Shown: in pieces, positions 46,699-58,519 of the stretch
How the letters are laid out: each line of letters opens with the position of its first letter
Numbering within the stretch: the first letter of the stretch is position 1
Source of the DNA: Nageia nagi
Taxonomy: Eukaryota; Pinophyta
Length of the DNA: 64,000 nucleotides
Assembly (NCBI GenBank): GCA_050084985.1
Contig: JBITNC010000001.1
Location: forward strand, 140,430,001-140,494,000
Direction of reading: 5' to 3'
Made by a program: the position numbers and the translations under genes
Notes under the pieces: model-generated
What the model saw: the letters and a program-made list of their open reading frames with translations, nothing else
The model's database searches: none
Told to the model about the DNA's origin: nothing

Positions 46699-49600
46699 CT
46701 AGCACACCCTGCATCTAGAGACAAATCGAATCACATCTCGCTTCATCTTCGGCCAATAATACTTCTCTGCTATAAGAGTCATAGTCTTGGCTACTCCAAA
46801 ATGACCAGCCAGACCTCCACTATGCAATTCCCTCACAATGTTCTCACGCATAGAGCCATTGGGAATGCACAATCGATTACCTTTAAATAGGTAACCATTC
46901 TGAAGAAAATATTCATCAACATGTGCGTGAGACTCACCCTCTACTGGGTTCTTACATCGCTGCACAATATTCTCAAAATCTACATCAGAATCATACATCT
47001 CTTTGATCTGTTCAAATCCCACCACCTGATTTTCCATAGTGGCCAGTAACAAGACTCGCCTACTCAATGCATCAGCAACCTTATTTTGCTTGCCGGACTT
47101 GTGTTTCAAAACAAAGGTATACTGTTGTAGGAAAGAAACCCACTTTGCGTGTCTACCATTCAACTTTTTCTGAGAGTTAACATACTTCAATGCGTCATGA
47201 TCAGTAAACAACACAAACTCCTTTGAAATTAAGTAGTGCCTCCAATGCTGTAGTGCTTGCACAATCGCATAAAACTCCACATCATATGTAGAATAATTTT
47301 TTCGAGTATCATTCAACTTCTCACTGAAGAATGCAACTGGTCTGCCCTCCTGACTCAAGACACCTCCAATTCCAACAAAAGATGCATCACAATCAACCTC
47401 AAATACCTTGTTGAAATCTGGTAGCACTAGAACAGGGGCTGCGGACACCTTCTTCTTCAGGATCTCAAAACTCTCTCCTGCTGCCTTGGTCCACACAAAA
47501 TCCTTTCCCTTTGTGCACTCAGTTAGTGGGGCAGCTATGCTGCTGAAGTTCCTGATAAACTTTCTATAAAAAGAAGCGAGCCCATGGAAGCTCCTCACCT
47601 CTGTCATAGTTCGTGGAGTAGGCCATTCCAAAAGCACCCTCACTTTCTCATCATCCATTCGCATGCCCTCTCTTGAGATTACAAATCCCAAAAATACTAG
47701 ACTATTCTGAAGAAATCTGCATTTCTTCAGGTTCACATACAACTTCTCCTTCCTGAGCACATCTAAGACCAATCTTAAGTGGAACAAATGTTCTTCCTCC
47801 CCTTTGCTATAAATCAAAATATCATCAAAATACACAACGACAAACTTACCATTATATTCTCGCAGAACTCTATTCATCAATCGCATGAATGTACTAGGTG
47901 CATCAGATAACCCAAAGGGCATCACCATCCACTCGTACAATCCATCATTCGTCTTAAAAGCTGTCTTCCATTCATCACCTTCTCGAATTCTGATCTGGTA
48001 GTAGCCACTTCGCAAATCAATTTTACTGAAGTATTGAGCACCAGCTAATCCATCCATCATGTCATCAACCCTTGGCATGGGGTATCTATACTTTATTGTG
48101 ATCTTGTTGATGGCTCTACTATCTACACACATCCGCCATGACCCATCTTTCTTTGGGGCTAATAAGGCTGGAGTTGCACATGGGCTCATACTCTCCCGAA
48201 TTAATCCCTTCTGTATCAGCTCGATCACTTGCCTACTCAACTCTGCATTTTGCGTGGGATTTAACCGATAGGCAGCCTGATTCGGAAGAACTGATCCTGG
48301 GATCAAGTCCATGTGATGTTGGATATCCCGCTTTGGTGGTAACCCATCTGGCAACTCCTCTGGTGTGATATCCTCATACTCTCGCAGCAATTTAGCTACT
48401 ACTGCGGGAATAACTACCTCCCCTTCTTCTACCTTTTTAGCTATTAAGGCATAACAGAGGCTAGCACCCTTAATTTCTGCAAGAAACTCCTTTGTTGCTA
48501 ATAAGCTCTCACTCGGTCCCTCCTCCTTCATGGGTAACAAAACTATCTTGACGCCATCCTTCCAGAATGTGTGAGTATTCTTTTTCCCATTATGTTCTGA
48601 ATCTCTATCATACTGCCATGGCCTTCCTAACAGAATATGACATGCATCCATCGGAATCACATCACACCATACAGTATCCTTGTACGCCTTCCCAATGGAA
48701 AAACTTACTAAACACCTCTTATCAACAAGCACTGTATTTTTTTTCTTAATCCAGGAAACACGATAAGGGGTTGGATGGGCTTCACATGTTAACTGTAACT
48801 TATCCACCATAACATCAGAGACCAAATTTTCACAACTCCCTCCATCAATGACCACGTTACACACCTTTCCTCCTGAAGTGCATCTCGTGCGGAAAATGGT
48901 ATTACGCAACCAAGAGTCCTCCTTATCCCCTTCTTGCATGCTTACTTTCTCAGGGACAGCAAGGGTCCTTCTTATCATGAGGGTTTCACCCGTGTCTGCA
49001 GCAACTTCAGTCTCAGCCTCCGCCTCTCCTTCGTCTTCAACTAATGCGACCCTAGCTGGACCCCTCTCCTCTGCATCATACTGAGGACATTCAGATGCTT
49101 TATGCCCTTCTTCTCCACATCTATAACAGATGAATGGTTTCCCTGGTCCACTTCCTATCCTTCCACCGTTACCTCTTCCTCTTGGATATCCTCGTCCCCT
49201 TTGGAGGGTGTCTTGGCTCTGTCCTGTCTGATCCTCATTTTTCCCAATCACCGAAGATTCACCCCTTACGAAGTTAGATCCACCTCTCCCTCTATTTGAA
49301 GAGGGTGTCGACCCTTTCTTTCCCCCTCTGCTACGTCTCGTAAGCTTCTCCTCAGCCTTCAAAGCCATCTGATATGCATCCTCTACAGTAAGAGTGCGAT
49401 GCATACTTATCTCATCCTGGATAGAATAGCTGAGACCATTCACATACCTTGCAGCCCTCTGCTGGTCCGTCTCCTCATGCTCTACCCGAATGGATAATTT
49501 GTAGAACTCATTGGTGTAATCTTCGATGCTTTGGTCTCTCTGTCGAAGGTTCTGGAACCTCCGAAATAAGGTCTGGGAATAGTCAATAGGAATAAACTTT

Positions 49601-50181
49601 TCTTCTAATTTTTTCTTCATCTTGGCCCAAGCTCTGATCTTCTCTTTTCCCTTCTGCTGTCGAGATTTTTGTAAATGATCCCACCAGATCAATGCATGTC
49701 CCTTCAACTTCGTGCATGCAAGCTTCACCTTCTTATCCTCTGCAAGGTTTCTCCATTCAAAATACTTCTCTAGGCTATTAACCCAATCAATCAACTCTTT
49801 TGGTTTCAACCCACCAGCATACTCAGGGACGTCAATCTTAATCCCATCTTGATTTCCTTTCAGTCCCTCCAAGGCTTGGATTAATCGATTTTCAAAGCCT
49901 TGCCCAGCTTCTTCTGGACGCATCGATTCTCCTTCCTCCTCAACGCCAGAGTCCTCTCCCCCAAACAGGCTCTCACTATCAGATCCTGGATGCGGGTACG
50001 CATGGGGTATCCTTCCCCCCATGCGATTAATTGCACCAATCAATCGGGCAACTTCGGCGTGTAGGTCCTCAATCTGCCGATTCATATGGGCATACGCATC
50101 AGCTACACCTCTGTCGATACCCCTACCGACTCCTCTGCCGATGCCCCTACCGACACCTCTACCTTGTCTCCTAGGCGGCAT
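46699..50181 (-). CDS. Gypsy-B gag-protease-RT-RNase H-integrase zinc finger
   Basis: An open frame of 1160 codons starts MPPRRQGRGVGRG at 50181, just after the primer-binding site. In order it has an Arg/Gly-rich N-terminus, a gag domain (about 110-290), a CCHC zinc knuckle CYRCGEEGHKASEC (about 350), and a protease whose active site reads VIDGGSCENLVS (about 443; the usual D-S/T-G is DGG). RT follows (about 640-820) with the YFDDILIYSKG active site, then RNase H (about 900-1010) with FEVDCDASFVGIGGVLSQ and YAIVQALQHW, and the HHCC integrase finger ending CRVC. The frame stops by TAG where a Gln codon is usual. It lacks the second RNase H of Gypsy-A, so it is a different lineage, possibly chromovirus-like. 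Confidence 0.9.
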   Translation of the reverse strand: MPPRRQGRGVGRGIGRGVGRGIDRGVADAYAHMNRQIEDLHAEVARLIGAINRMGGRIPHAYPHPGSDSESLFGGEDSGVEEEGESMRPEEAGQGFENRLIQALEGLKGNQDGIKIDVPEYAGGLKPKELIDWVNSLEKYFEWRNLAEDKKVKLACTKLKGHALIWWDHLQKSRQQKGKEKIRAWAKMKKKLEEKFIPIDYSQTLFRRFQNLRQRDQSIEDYTNEFYKLSIRVEHEETDQQRAARYVNGLSYSIQDEISMHRTLTVEDAYQMALKAEEKLTRRSRGGKKGSTPSSNRGRGGSNFVRGESSVIGKNEDQTGQSQDTLQRGRGYPRGRGNGGRIGSGPGKPFICYRCGEEGHKASECPQYDAEERGPARVALVEDEGEAEAETEVAADTGETLMIRRTLAVPEKVSMQEGDKEDSWLRNTIFRTRCTSGGKVCNVVIDGGSCENLVSDVMVDKLQLTCEAHPTPYRVSWIKKKNTVLVDKRCLVSFSIGKAYKDTVWCDVIPMDACHILLGRPWQYDRDSEHNGKKNTHTFWKDGVKIVLLPMKEEGPSESLLATKEFLAEIKGASLCYALIAKKVEEGEVVIPAVVAKLLREYEDITPEELPDGLPPKRDIQHHMDLIPGSVLPNQAAYRLNPTQNAELSRQVIELIQKGLIRESMSPCATPALLAPKKDGSWRMCVDSRAINKITIKYRYPMPRVDDMMDGLAGAQYFSKIDLRSGYYQIRIREGDEWKTAFKTNDGLYEWMVMPFGLSDAPSTFMRLMNRVLREYNGKFVVVYFDDILIYSKGEEEHLFHLRLVLDVLRKEKLYVNLKKCRFLQNSLVFLGFVISREGMRMDDEKVRVLLEWPTPRTMTEVRSFHGLASFYRKFIRNFSSIAAPLTECTKGKDFVWTKAAGESFEILKKKVSAAPVLVLPDFNKVFEVDCDASFVGIGGVLSQEGRPVAFFSEKLNDTRKNYSTYDVEFYAIVQALQHWRHYLISKEFVLFTDHDALKYVNSQKKLNGRHAKWVSFLQQYTFVLKHKSGKQNKVADALSRRVLLLATMENQVVGFEQIKEMYDSDVDFENIVQRCKNPVEGESHAHVDEYFLQNGYLFKGNRLCIPNGSMRENIVRELHSGGLAGHFGVAKTMTLIAEKYYWPKMKRDVIRFVSRCRVC

Positions 50182-50190
50182 CTTTTCCTT

Positions 50191-50203
50191 GGCTCTGATA
50201 CCA
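50191..50203 (-). other. Gypsy-B primer-binding site
   Basis: The minus strand reads TGGTATCAGAGCC, a perfect match to the initiator-Met tRNA complement, two bases after the LTR end and ten bases before the gag ATG. Confidence 0.92.
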
Positions 50204-50205
50204 AA

Positions 50206-50691
50206 TGATGTGAATTCAGCTGTAAAAGGAAAACAGAAATTGAAATCCAGTCACAGAACATACAGAAGAAATCCGGACCAAAATACTCTTCTTATTCCTG
50301 AATCCACCACCTCTCCAAGAGAATACAATGCCCTTTAAATAGCCACAAAAAAAAACAAAAAAACCAAAATGAGTCAGATTGCGCCCAAAATTTGCATGCG
50401 CATCCCTCTTACACTAATTAAGCAGTATCTAAAATATCCACCCTTAACTAGAAGAAAAACAAGAGTTATTAAAGCCGCAACATGCAAAAAAAGCCTAAAA
50501 ATCGGGAGTGCTCTTAAAAAGCCTATTTTTCAGGCCTTAGACGGATGAATCAGGCCTTAAAAATATCATTTTTTGGGTATGGCAGTTCTAGCGAACTCCA
50601 TAACTGGAAATTCGTCACGAAGCCACAGTTTAAATTTCGAAGCAAAACGACCTCCGGATCAAAAGTTACGGCCCCGACAACGCATGCATCA
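50206..50691 (-). repeat. Gypsy-B 5' LTR
   Basis: The LTR runs 486 bp on the plus strand from TGATGTGAATTC to GCATCA, ending in the short inverted repeat TGATG/CATCA. The right end is set by that inverted repeat because the partner LTR is missing. Confidence 0.75.
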
Positions 50692-51628
50692 GGATGCATA
50701 TAGACTTCCCTTTAGCATCTTGGCTTCATCAATGGGCCTAGTTGCTTGAGGTTATGACTGGTGTTGGTTTTATAGTTTTTTGATATGCTACAACGTTTTG
50801 GTGTCTCTCATGATAGGCAACCTATGCCTCAAGGGGCTTGCCTAGATCCTAGTGGACTTACTAACTTCGATTCATGAGACAATCTACAATGCTTTCATCT
50901 ATACCATTTGATTCACTCCCCAACAACCCGTCATACCCAAATTGGCTCACTATATATAGCATTTTCTCCAGATTGATGAAGGGTTGATCCTCCCGTCAGG
51001 TACATCATCTTATGCCTACCTCTCAAGTTGAGAATGTTTGTTGGATAGTTTTGAGTTTGCTCTAACCAATTGAGGATCGAGTCAAATCACCACCTAGGTC
51101 GTGAACTGTGAGTTTGCCGCTTGTGTTCGCTTGAGATTGAGTTTGAATACCATTTCATCTTTTTAGTTCTCATTTTGCTATAAGATTTGAGGCCGATATC
51201 ATTATCTCTTCCAGGACTAGCATAGATTGTTAGCTACCTTCTTCTAGTACTCCAACAAAAAGTGTGTAGCTCTCTACATTCGAGAGGCCTTCCTTCTCCA
51301 AAAATGTCTTCTATCTCACACCTAACATTCGAAAAGAGTTTTCCTATTACATCCTCCTTTCAAGCCTCCTCAATTGAGCAAGCTTGTAAGGGATGAAGAG
51401 GCGACCCTCCTCAATTTGAGCTCATAAGGGATGGAGAGACGACCCTCCTCATCCTACATGATGCACTATATGATGCCTATTGGACACTTAGGCTCCCTTG
51501 AGGACTCATTGAATCTCATCCTTATTCATCTCCAAGACAACTGCCACAAACACAGTCCATAATGACAAATGAGCTGTCTCCCTAACTAAGTAGTTGAGAG
51601 CACAATGCCTGCACACACTTCTAGGGTG
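50692..51628 (+). other. Possible LINE continuation, otherwise unassigned
   Basis: This lies directly right of the Gypsy-B LTR and would be the continuation of the LINE relic if Gypsy-B inserted into it. A repeated phrase, GGGATGGAGAGACGACCCTCCT-like (about 51385-51450), is present twice. No domain is readable with confidence. Confidence 0.35.
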
Positions 51629-51633
51629 GCCCC

Positions 51634-52642
51634 TATTAGGATTTACAAATTAAACAAAATAATCTTTGAAGCAAATATTTGAAATTCTAGATGTTAGGAG
51701 AAAGACAAAACAAAAACCATACACACAATAATAGTCACAGATAACACAAGCATATAACGAGGTTCACCCAAAATGGCCTATGTCCCTGGAGAAACACCAA
51801 TCCTTTGTATTAGCACCAATACAATCTCTAAAGGGAGTAATCTTGCAACACGACCAGCTGCAAATTCCTCTTCAACACACTAACATCTCCACAAAATTAC
51901 TTTAACAGTAATTCAACATGCAAATACCCTTGCAACAAGCTCTACACCAAGCTTACTGCTCTCTCTACAAAAGATGCACAATCCTTTCACATCCATAAAC
52001 AAGATACAATCTCTCTATCAGAGGTATTACATAAATAGAAAATACCCAATTCCATGCAACCATAAGATCTAAAAAGCAATGTTAGAATTTGTAATGTAAT
52101 ATTGTGTAATATTTCTCTTTAATGTAAATTCACTTAATGCTTAAAGTATCTTTAGATACATTAAAGCATTAAGAGGATAAATATAGAAAGATGAATAAAT
52201 ATAGAAACACCTTCAACCTTACCTTTGGTTTAAAGGGAGGTTAAAAGGTGGGTTTCTTCTTATAAATAGAGAGGTACGCCTCCTCTCATTGTAATGTAAC
52301 AATTGTAAAAGCTAGGATTAGGGTTTGGAGAGAGGAGAGATTCTATAAGAGAGGTCCTTGAGAATAAGATCTTAGTAAGTGGATGTACTCCCAAGGAGGG
52401 AGGAACCACTTTATATCTTGTGTTCATTGTGAGATTGGCTTGTGTTATTGGATTATTGTTTTGATGTTGTAAGTGCCTTCTTGAGATCTTGGTAAACTAG
52501 AGATTAATTCGGTAAGGGTTAATTTCATCAAGCAATACATGTAACGGATAAGAGCTAAAGCTAAATTTAGAAAGATCCGTCTAAATCCATGATTGCATGC
52601 ATTTTGTTTCAAATACTTCCAGATTAGCCTCCATTCCCAACA
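51634..52642 (-). repeat. Left (3') LTR of the non-autonomous element, split by a solo LTR
   Basis: The parts 51634-52079 and 52536-52642 together align with 53740-54291. The join in the intact copy reads AAAAAGAAATACATGCAACG, while here AGCAA is duplicated around the inserted solo LTR. Confidence 0.85.
52080..52530 (+). mobile_element. Solo LTR with perfect target duplication
   Basis: This 451-bp block starts TGTTAGAATTTG and ends AATTTCATCA, flanked on both sides by AGCAA (52075-52079 and 52531-52535). It contains a TATAAATA box near 52260 and no coding sequence. The block is absent from the partner LTR at 53740-54291. This is the expected product of recombination between two LTRs of a once complete element. 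Confidence 0.88.
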
Positions 52643-53739
52643 ATCTCCCATTGGGAGACTGATCACAACAACTCTATTGTTGTTGCATTTGCTGAAGAAC
52701 AACTCTTCAACCAAATAAGTTATCCCACCTCTTCCACAACAACTCCACCATTGATGCATCCTTTGAAGACAACTCTTCAACCAAACAAGGAATTCACTTC
52801 CTCCAGATTGTTATATCCATTCTCTAAACCATCACTAGTGTCATCCACAATCTTTTTGTTGTGATCAACAAGCAACACACAATCTTACCTATCACAAAAT
52901 TATGATATTTCAATATCTCTACGATCGCCCATGCATCATGATGATTCAACTATGGATGCACCCATAGCATGCTCACACACAATACGATTGCCATAGCTGT
53001 ATAATGTGATCCATCTCAAAGATCATGCATCAAAATTTGTGCCATGTCCAACCTTATGAACATATTTGTCCCTCCAAGAACACAACCAAGGATCCTCCTC
53101 CATGGCTCCCACTGCTTTGACAAACTTTGGTTTTTTACAGTAGAACCAACACGATCCTCCAAAGAATGACAATGACTATGTCCTCCTTCACCTCCAAAAT
53201 AATATCTCCATACCAAGATCTCCCTTTTGTAGTCATGTTTGAATTAACACATTCTTGCACACCAATGTTAACATCAATCTAGTTATAAGCATTTCCACAA
53301 CATAATGAGTGAAAAGATATACTAAATGATAACCTCCATTGTAACATGCAGTATCATGTCTTGTCCAAAATCATAGCATACATCTCCTTCAGACTATATC
53401 AACAATGTATAATCACATGTGTAACTCCAACACCTTCCAATGATCTCCATACAACAACATCATGCAATCTACTTACCACAAAACAATGATATTACCTTCA
53501 CATGAGATCTCCATGGTCCGTACATCCAAGCTACACCAAGCTTAGCACCATAATTTTGCTTTCTTCTTTCCTCAGTCGTGTACCCATCTGATGTGAAACT
53601 CTACCAAACCCCAAGTTTGGTTTTGCTCCCACTTCTTTCTAGTTTCACCTTGCAATCCTTCTTCCAAACTATCTTTTGCCATTGCTCCCACTCGAATGAG
53701 AATCCCTCCTGTCAAGTGCAACCTTGCTTTAATTCCAGT
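52643..53739 (-). other. Non-coding interior of the non-autonomous element
   Basis: No gag, pol or other domain is visible on either strand. It is rich in short C-rich and CA-rich phrases. It would carry only packaging and priming signals. Confidence 0.7.
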
Positions 53740-54291
53740 TGTTAGGATTTACCAATTAAACAAATAATCTCTGAAGCAAATATTCGGAATTCTAGATTTT
53801 AGGAGAAAGACAAAACAGAAACCATACACACAATAACAGTCACAAAAAACACAAGCATATAACAAGGTTCACCTAGAATGTGCTACGTCCTCGGAGAAAC
53901 ACCAATCGTTTGTATTAGCATCAATACAATCTCTAAAGGGAGTAATCCTGCAACACAACCAACTGCAAATTCCTCTTCAACACACCAGCATCTCCACACA
54001 ATTACTTTAACAATAATTCAACACGCAAATAGCCTTACATCAAGCTCTACACAAAGCTTACCGCTCTCTCTACAGAAGATGCATAATCCTTGCACTTCCA
54101 TAAACAAGAAGCAATCTCTCTACCAAAGTTATTACATAAATAGACAATACTTAATTACATGCAACCATCAGATCTAAAAAGAAATACATGCAACGGATAA
54201 GTTCTAAAGCTAAATTTAGAAAGATCCATCTAAATCCATGATTGCATGCATTCTATTTCGAACACTTCGAGATCAGCCTCCATTCCCAACA
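53740..54291 (-). repeat. Right (5') LTR of the non-autonomous element
   Basis: This 552-bp LTR starts TGTTAGGATTTACC and ends CCCAACA. It is uninterrupted, and serves as the empty-site reference for the solo LTR in its partner. Confidence 0.85.
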
Positions 54292-55491
<1,200 letters not shown>

Positions 55492-55551
55492 GATTATGTA
55501 GCCACACGATGGTATCGAGCTCCAGAACTTTGTGGCTCCTTTTTTTCGAAG
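55492..55551 (+). CDS. MAP kinase exon 3 (TDY to P+1 region)
   Basis: Twenty codons read DYVATRWYRAPELCGSFFSK with no change from the family pattern, followed by a canonical GTATCT donor. The Asp-Tyr supplies the end of the TDY phosphorylation motif, and ATRWYRAPE is the P+1 loop. No exon starting with the expected YTPAIDIWSIG pattern was found downstream to 64000. Confidence 0.82.
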
Positions 55552-57110
55552 GTATCTTTTGCCGCAATTTTGACTACATCAGGTATTTTTTTCCATTTTA
55601 TCTCTACTTCTACCATAACATCTTGGTTCTTAAATGAGAATTTGTATTATAACATCATGGTATATACATCAACATCAATATTGGATAAACCAAGTTAACT
55701 AAACAAATGTCCTGTTCTCAGCTTTTTTATGAGGATGATTATTTATTTCTATAATTCATATAAAATAGTGTATATCTATAATTCTAACATTCTCTCTCTT
55801 ATAACATCAGGCGATTTTGTGGGACACACACAACAACCTCAATAGTCTAGTCAGTTGGGATATATAATTTTGGTTTGCTAAACATACATCCAATGTGGAC
55901 CGGGACAAAAATAGTTCAAACACCATGACATCGGTATACATTAACACACTCACAGTCTACTAAAAAATCAATGTCAATGTCAATGGACTGGGATGCATTT
56001 AACAATCCACAAGAAAATTGTTTGCGGTGGACTTGCCACGAATAAACAAAAAGTAATAATAATAATAATAAAAATAAAATAATGATATTCCACAAATGTT
56101 TCCTAATAAATACAATAAAATAATCCACAAGAGATAATAACACACTGAATATGAACCTTGAAGGTAGGGAAATACCAAAAAATATTCTTGAAGTAAGGAA
56201 TCACACTAATTTCCTCTTCGAGAAGGAAACTTCTCAAGTATATAAGTATAAATTCATTAGCATATTTTTGATAATTATATTGCAATATTGCCCATCTTGT
56301 AATATCCCTAAATTAAAATATACAAAATCTTAGCTGAAATATTATGAATTTATCCAATAAAAATTCTGATCTATGCAATTAAAATCAGATCTGCGAATTA
56401 TTCAGGAAAATAACACCAAAAACCCCAAAGCGGCAGATCTAGCCACACAAATATTATTAACATATTTTGCAAATACAAATAGATAGATCAGCTAAAACCC
56501 ATCATAAATAAACCATCAAAATGCATAAGAACAAAGCCCTAGGCTGGACGTCCTCTTTGAGAAGGTAGGGCCCACAGTAGACACCACAAAAATCCTCTAC
56601 AAACACCTCAAAAAACTTCCCAAAGCTAGACGACCTCCTTCAAAGCAAATCTAATTTGAAATATGCCAAAATAGGGTCCCCAAATAGGGATGTCCCACTC
56701 TCAATCCTACTGCAATCACAAAATATTGCAAACTTGAAGCTCCAATGCAAATCCTGGATGGATTTGCTTTCTAACTCAACCAACAGCAAGAGGACATCTC
56801 CTTAGCTACTTCTAATAGACTAGGGCACATATCCTAAATCTGCGGAAGGTGAGGTAATATTCATCTCTCAACTCTCATACAATATCAAAGTACCAAATAA
56901 CATCATAATCCCCAAATGGGATGCTCGTAACATATATATACATAGACATTCTAATTTCTCATTATGTGGCCCCTACAACTTAAACTTACATTATACTATC
57001 TCTTAACATTATTACTATTGCCTAACATTTTATCTCTCTCTCTATACACACACACACACACACACTTAAAACTCTCCTACCAATACAAAAAAGGGCATAT
57101 TATTTCCTTG
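55552..57110. other. MAP kinase intron 3 or 3' flank, mostly unassigned
   Basis: AT-rich. An AAT trinucleotide run lies near 56057-56085, and a CT run followed by a CA run lies at about 57033-57064. No coding exon or identifiable element was seen. Confidence 0.55.
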
Positions 57111-57140
57111 CTAATATTGACCTTTTAACTTAACTAATTT

Positions 57141-57440
57141 TGACATGATACAACATTTGTAAAAGAGCAGAATTCTTTGTTTATAGATTGTGTAGAATAC
57201 AGGATACAAGCCTTGCTTATATAGCAAGATAAACAAGTATGGACTGTAGATGAGAGGTAGATCGGATTGAATCCAAACCATCCAATCTTGGTGGTTGAGA
57301 TATCCACCAGTCAACAACTACTACCACACAACTACTAGTCAATGGGAAAAAGGAACTAACCCTTTTCACATTGACAATGCTTGGCCTACTAGTGAGCTTA
57401 AGCATACTTTAACACCCCCTTTAAGAGATAATAGGAGGTA
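57141..57440 (-). repeat. Possible Copia 3' LTR and polypurine tract
   Basis: On the minus strand CTCTTAAAGGGGGTG precedes TGTTAAAGTATGC at 57414, a typical polypurine tract and LTR start. A TATATAAG-like box lies near 57210. The left LTR end (about 57141) and any partner LTR were not found, so this could be a truncated copy whose remaining interior runs to about 57890. Confidence 0.45.
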
Positions 57441-57889
57441 TTAGGAAAATATGGGTCCCGACAACAAGGCTTGATGAGGTACCCATGTATAAAATAAAAT
57501 CTTTCACTAGTAGAGAAAAAGAAAAAACCCGTAGGAAAATGTCCCCCTTAAAAGGGAGAACAGAGAGCAAGATGCTCACCGAATCAGGTACAAAGATGCT
57601 ATAGAGATTGATGCTAATGAATAACTGCAAATCAAGAGTTGAAAAACCTCCAAAGAAATCAGGATCAAAGAGCTACAAATCTTCAGGAGTGAGCTAAACA
57701 ACTCTATCCAAACAACAGAGTCCCTTAACCTGAAATCAAGGCACAAACTTTTCTTTGAAGAGTTTGTCGACTCGATGATGCCATAATAGGTGCAAAACCA
57801 TCCCAAGACCCAAAGTCTAAAAGAAATTGAATCAACAAATAAGAACCTAATCTAGATCATCAAAAGGATAATTGAAAGGAATCTTAGAC

Positions 57890-58204
57890 AATGGCATATA
57901 TAATTAGACTATGCATTATGGGAAGATAGAATCAATATGAAATCAACTATCAAAACATCCCCTTATACATTTGTGTATGGTAAAATACCAATATTACCAA
58001 TCCATCTTGAGTTACCTACATTGAAAATCCTACAAAGGCTAGAAGATTATGATTTTGAGAAATTGCAAGCAAGATTCAATTAGCTCATGAAATTGGAATA
58101 AGATAGAAACATAGCATATGAGTCTTTCCAACATCAACAACAGATTGTCAATAAGTGGTTTGACAAGAAAAAATCTTTCCATGTTAAGTTTGAAACTTTG
58201 CCAA
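57890..58204 (+). pseudogene. Gypsy-C integrase C-terminal relic
   Basis: The plus strand reads LWEDRINMKSTIKTSPYTFV, then YGKIPILPIHLELPTLKIL, and QHQQQIVNKWFDKK, ending KFETL. This is the Ty3/gypsy integrase stretch after the catalytic Glu (usual KSPFELVYG, LPIHL and FDRKA). It ends where sequence shared with Copia-1 begins (ACTTTGCCAAATACAATCAT, also at about 2225), so it marks a junction rather than a shared domain. Confidence 0.65.
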
Positions 58205-58519
58205 ATACAATCATTAACCACAATCGATTTCAATATACATGAAGTAGTCATCCAACTGAAAGTCATGAAGAGTCTCCAAGAGCCTGCATACTTGAGGTAA
58301 GTAACCTGCAATCTTTAAAAAATCTGCAAGTTATAAGCAACTCAAATAACAAGATTAGTTAGATGCAACATATTCATCTCATCAAAGATAGATGAATCAC
58401 ACAAATGCCATCATGAACTGATCAATGGTGCACTATAAATCATCACGAAGATACCATGCCAAAAAACTTAGTCACCTGCTATATATAAGACATGTGTTGA
58501 TTATAATTACAAAATAGAG

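Larger units (their letters stand above)
46018..50691 (-). mobile_element. Gypsy-B, Ty3/gypsy element, 3'-truncated
   Basis: This minus-strand element has one LTR (50206-50691), a primer-binding site, a nearly intact gag-pro-RT-RNase H frame and an integrase frame separated by a single stop. The integrase C-terminus and 3' LTR are missing at the left end near 46018. It is GC-richer and far better preserved than its neighbours, so it is among the younger insertions, placed within or beside a LINE relic. Confidence 0.88.
51634..54291 (-). mobile_element. Non-autonomous LTR retrotransposon (LARD/TRIM-like) with a solo LTR inside
   Basis: Two direct LTRs (51634-52642, interrupted, and 53740-54291) flank an 1.1-kb interior with no protein domain. 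The left flank GCCCC and right flank ACCCC make an imperfect 5-bp target duplication. On the minus strand a GGGAGAT polypurine-like tract precedes TGTTGGGAATGG at 52642, and a degenerate TGGTATCAGAGC-like site follows the right LTR, both pointing to minus orientation. Such elements depend on proteins from another retrotransposon. The first two bases of the left LTR read TA instead of TG. Confidence 0.8.

Noticed and set aside
46018-50691. Endogenous pararetrovirus (caulimovirid)
   Set aside because: LTR, initiator-Met primer site, RNase H followed by an integrase zinc finger and integrase core are all Ty3/gypsy features, and no movement protein is present.
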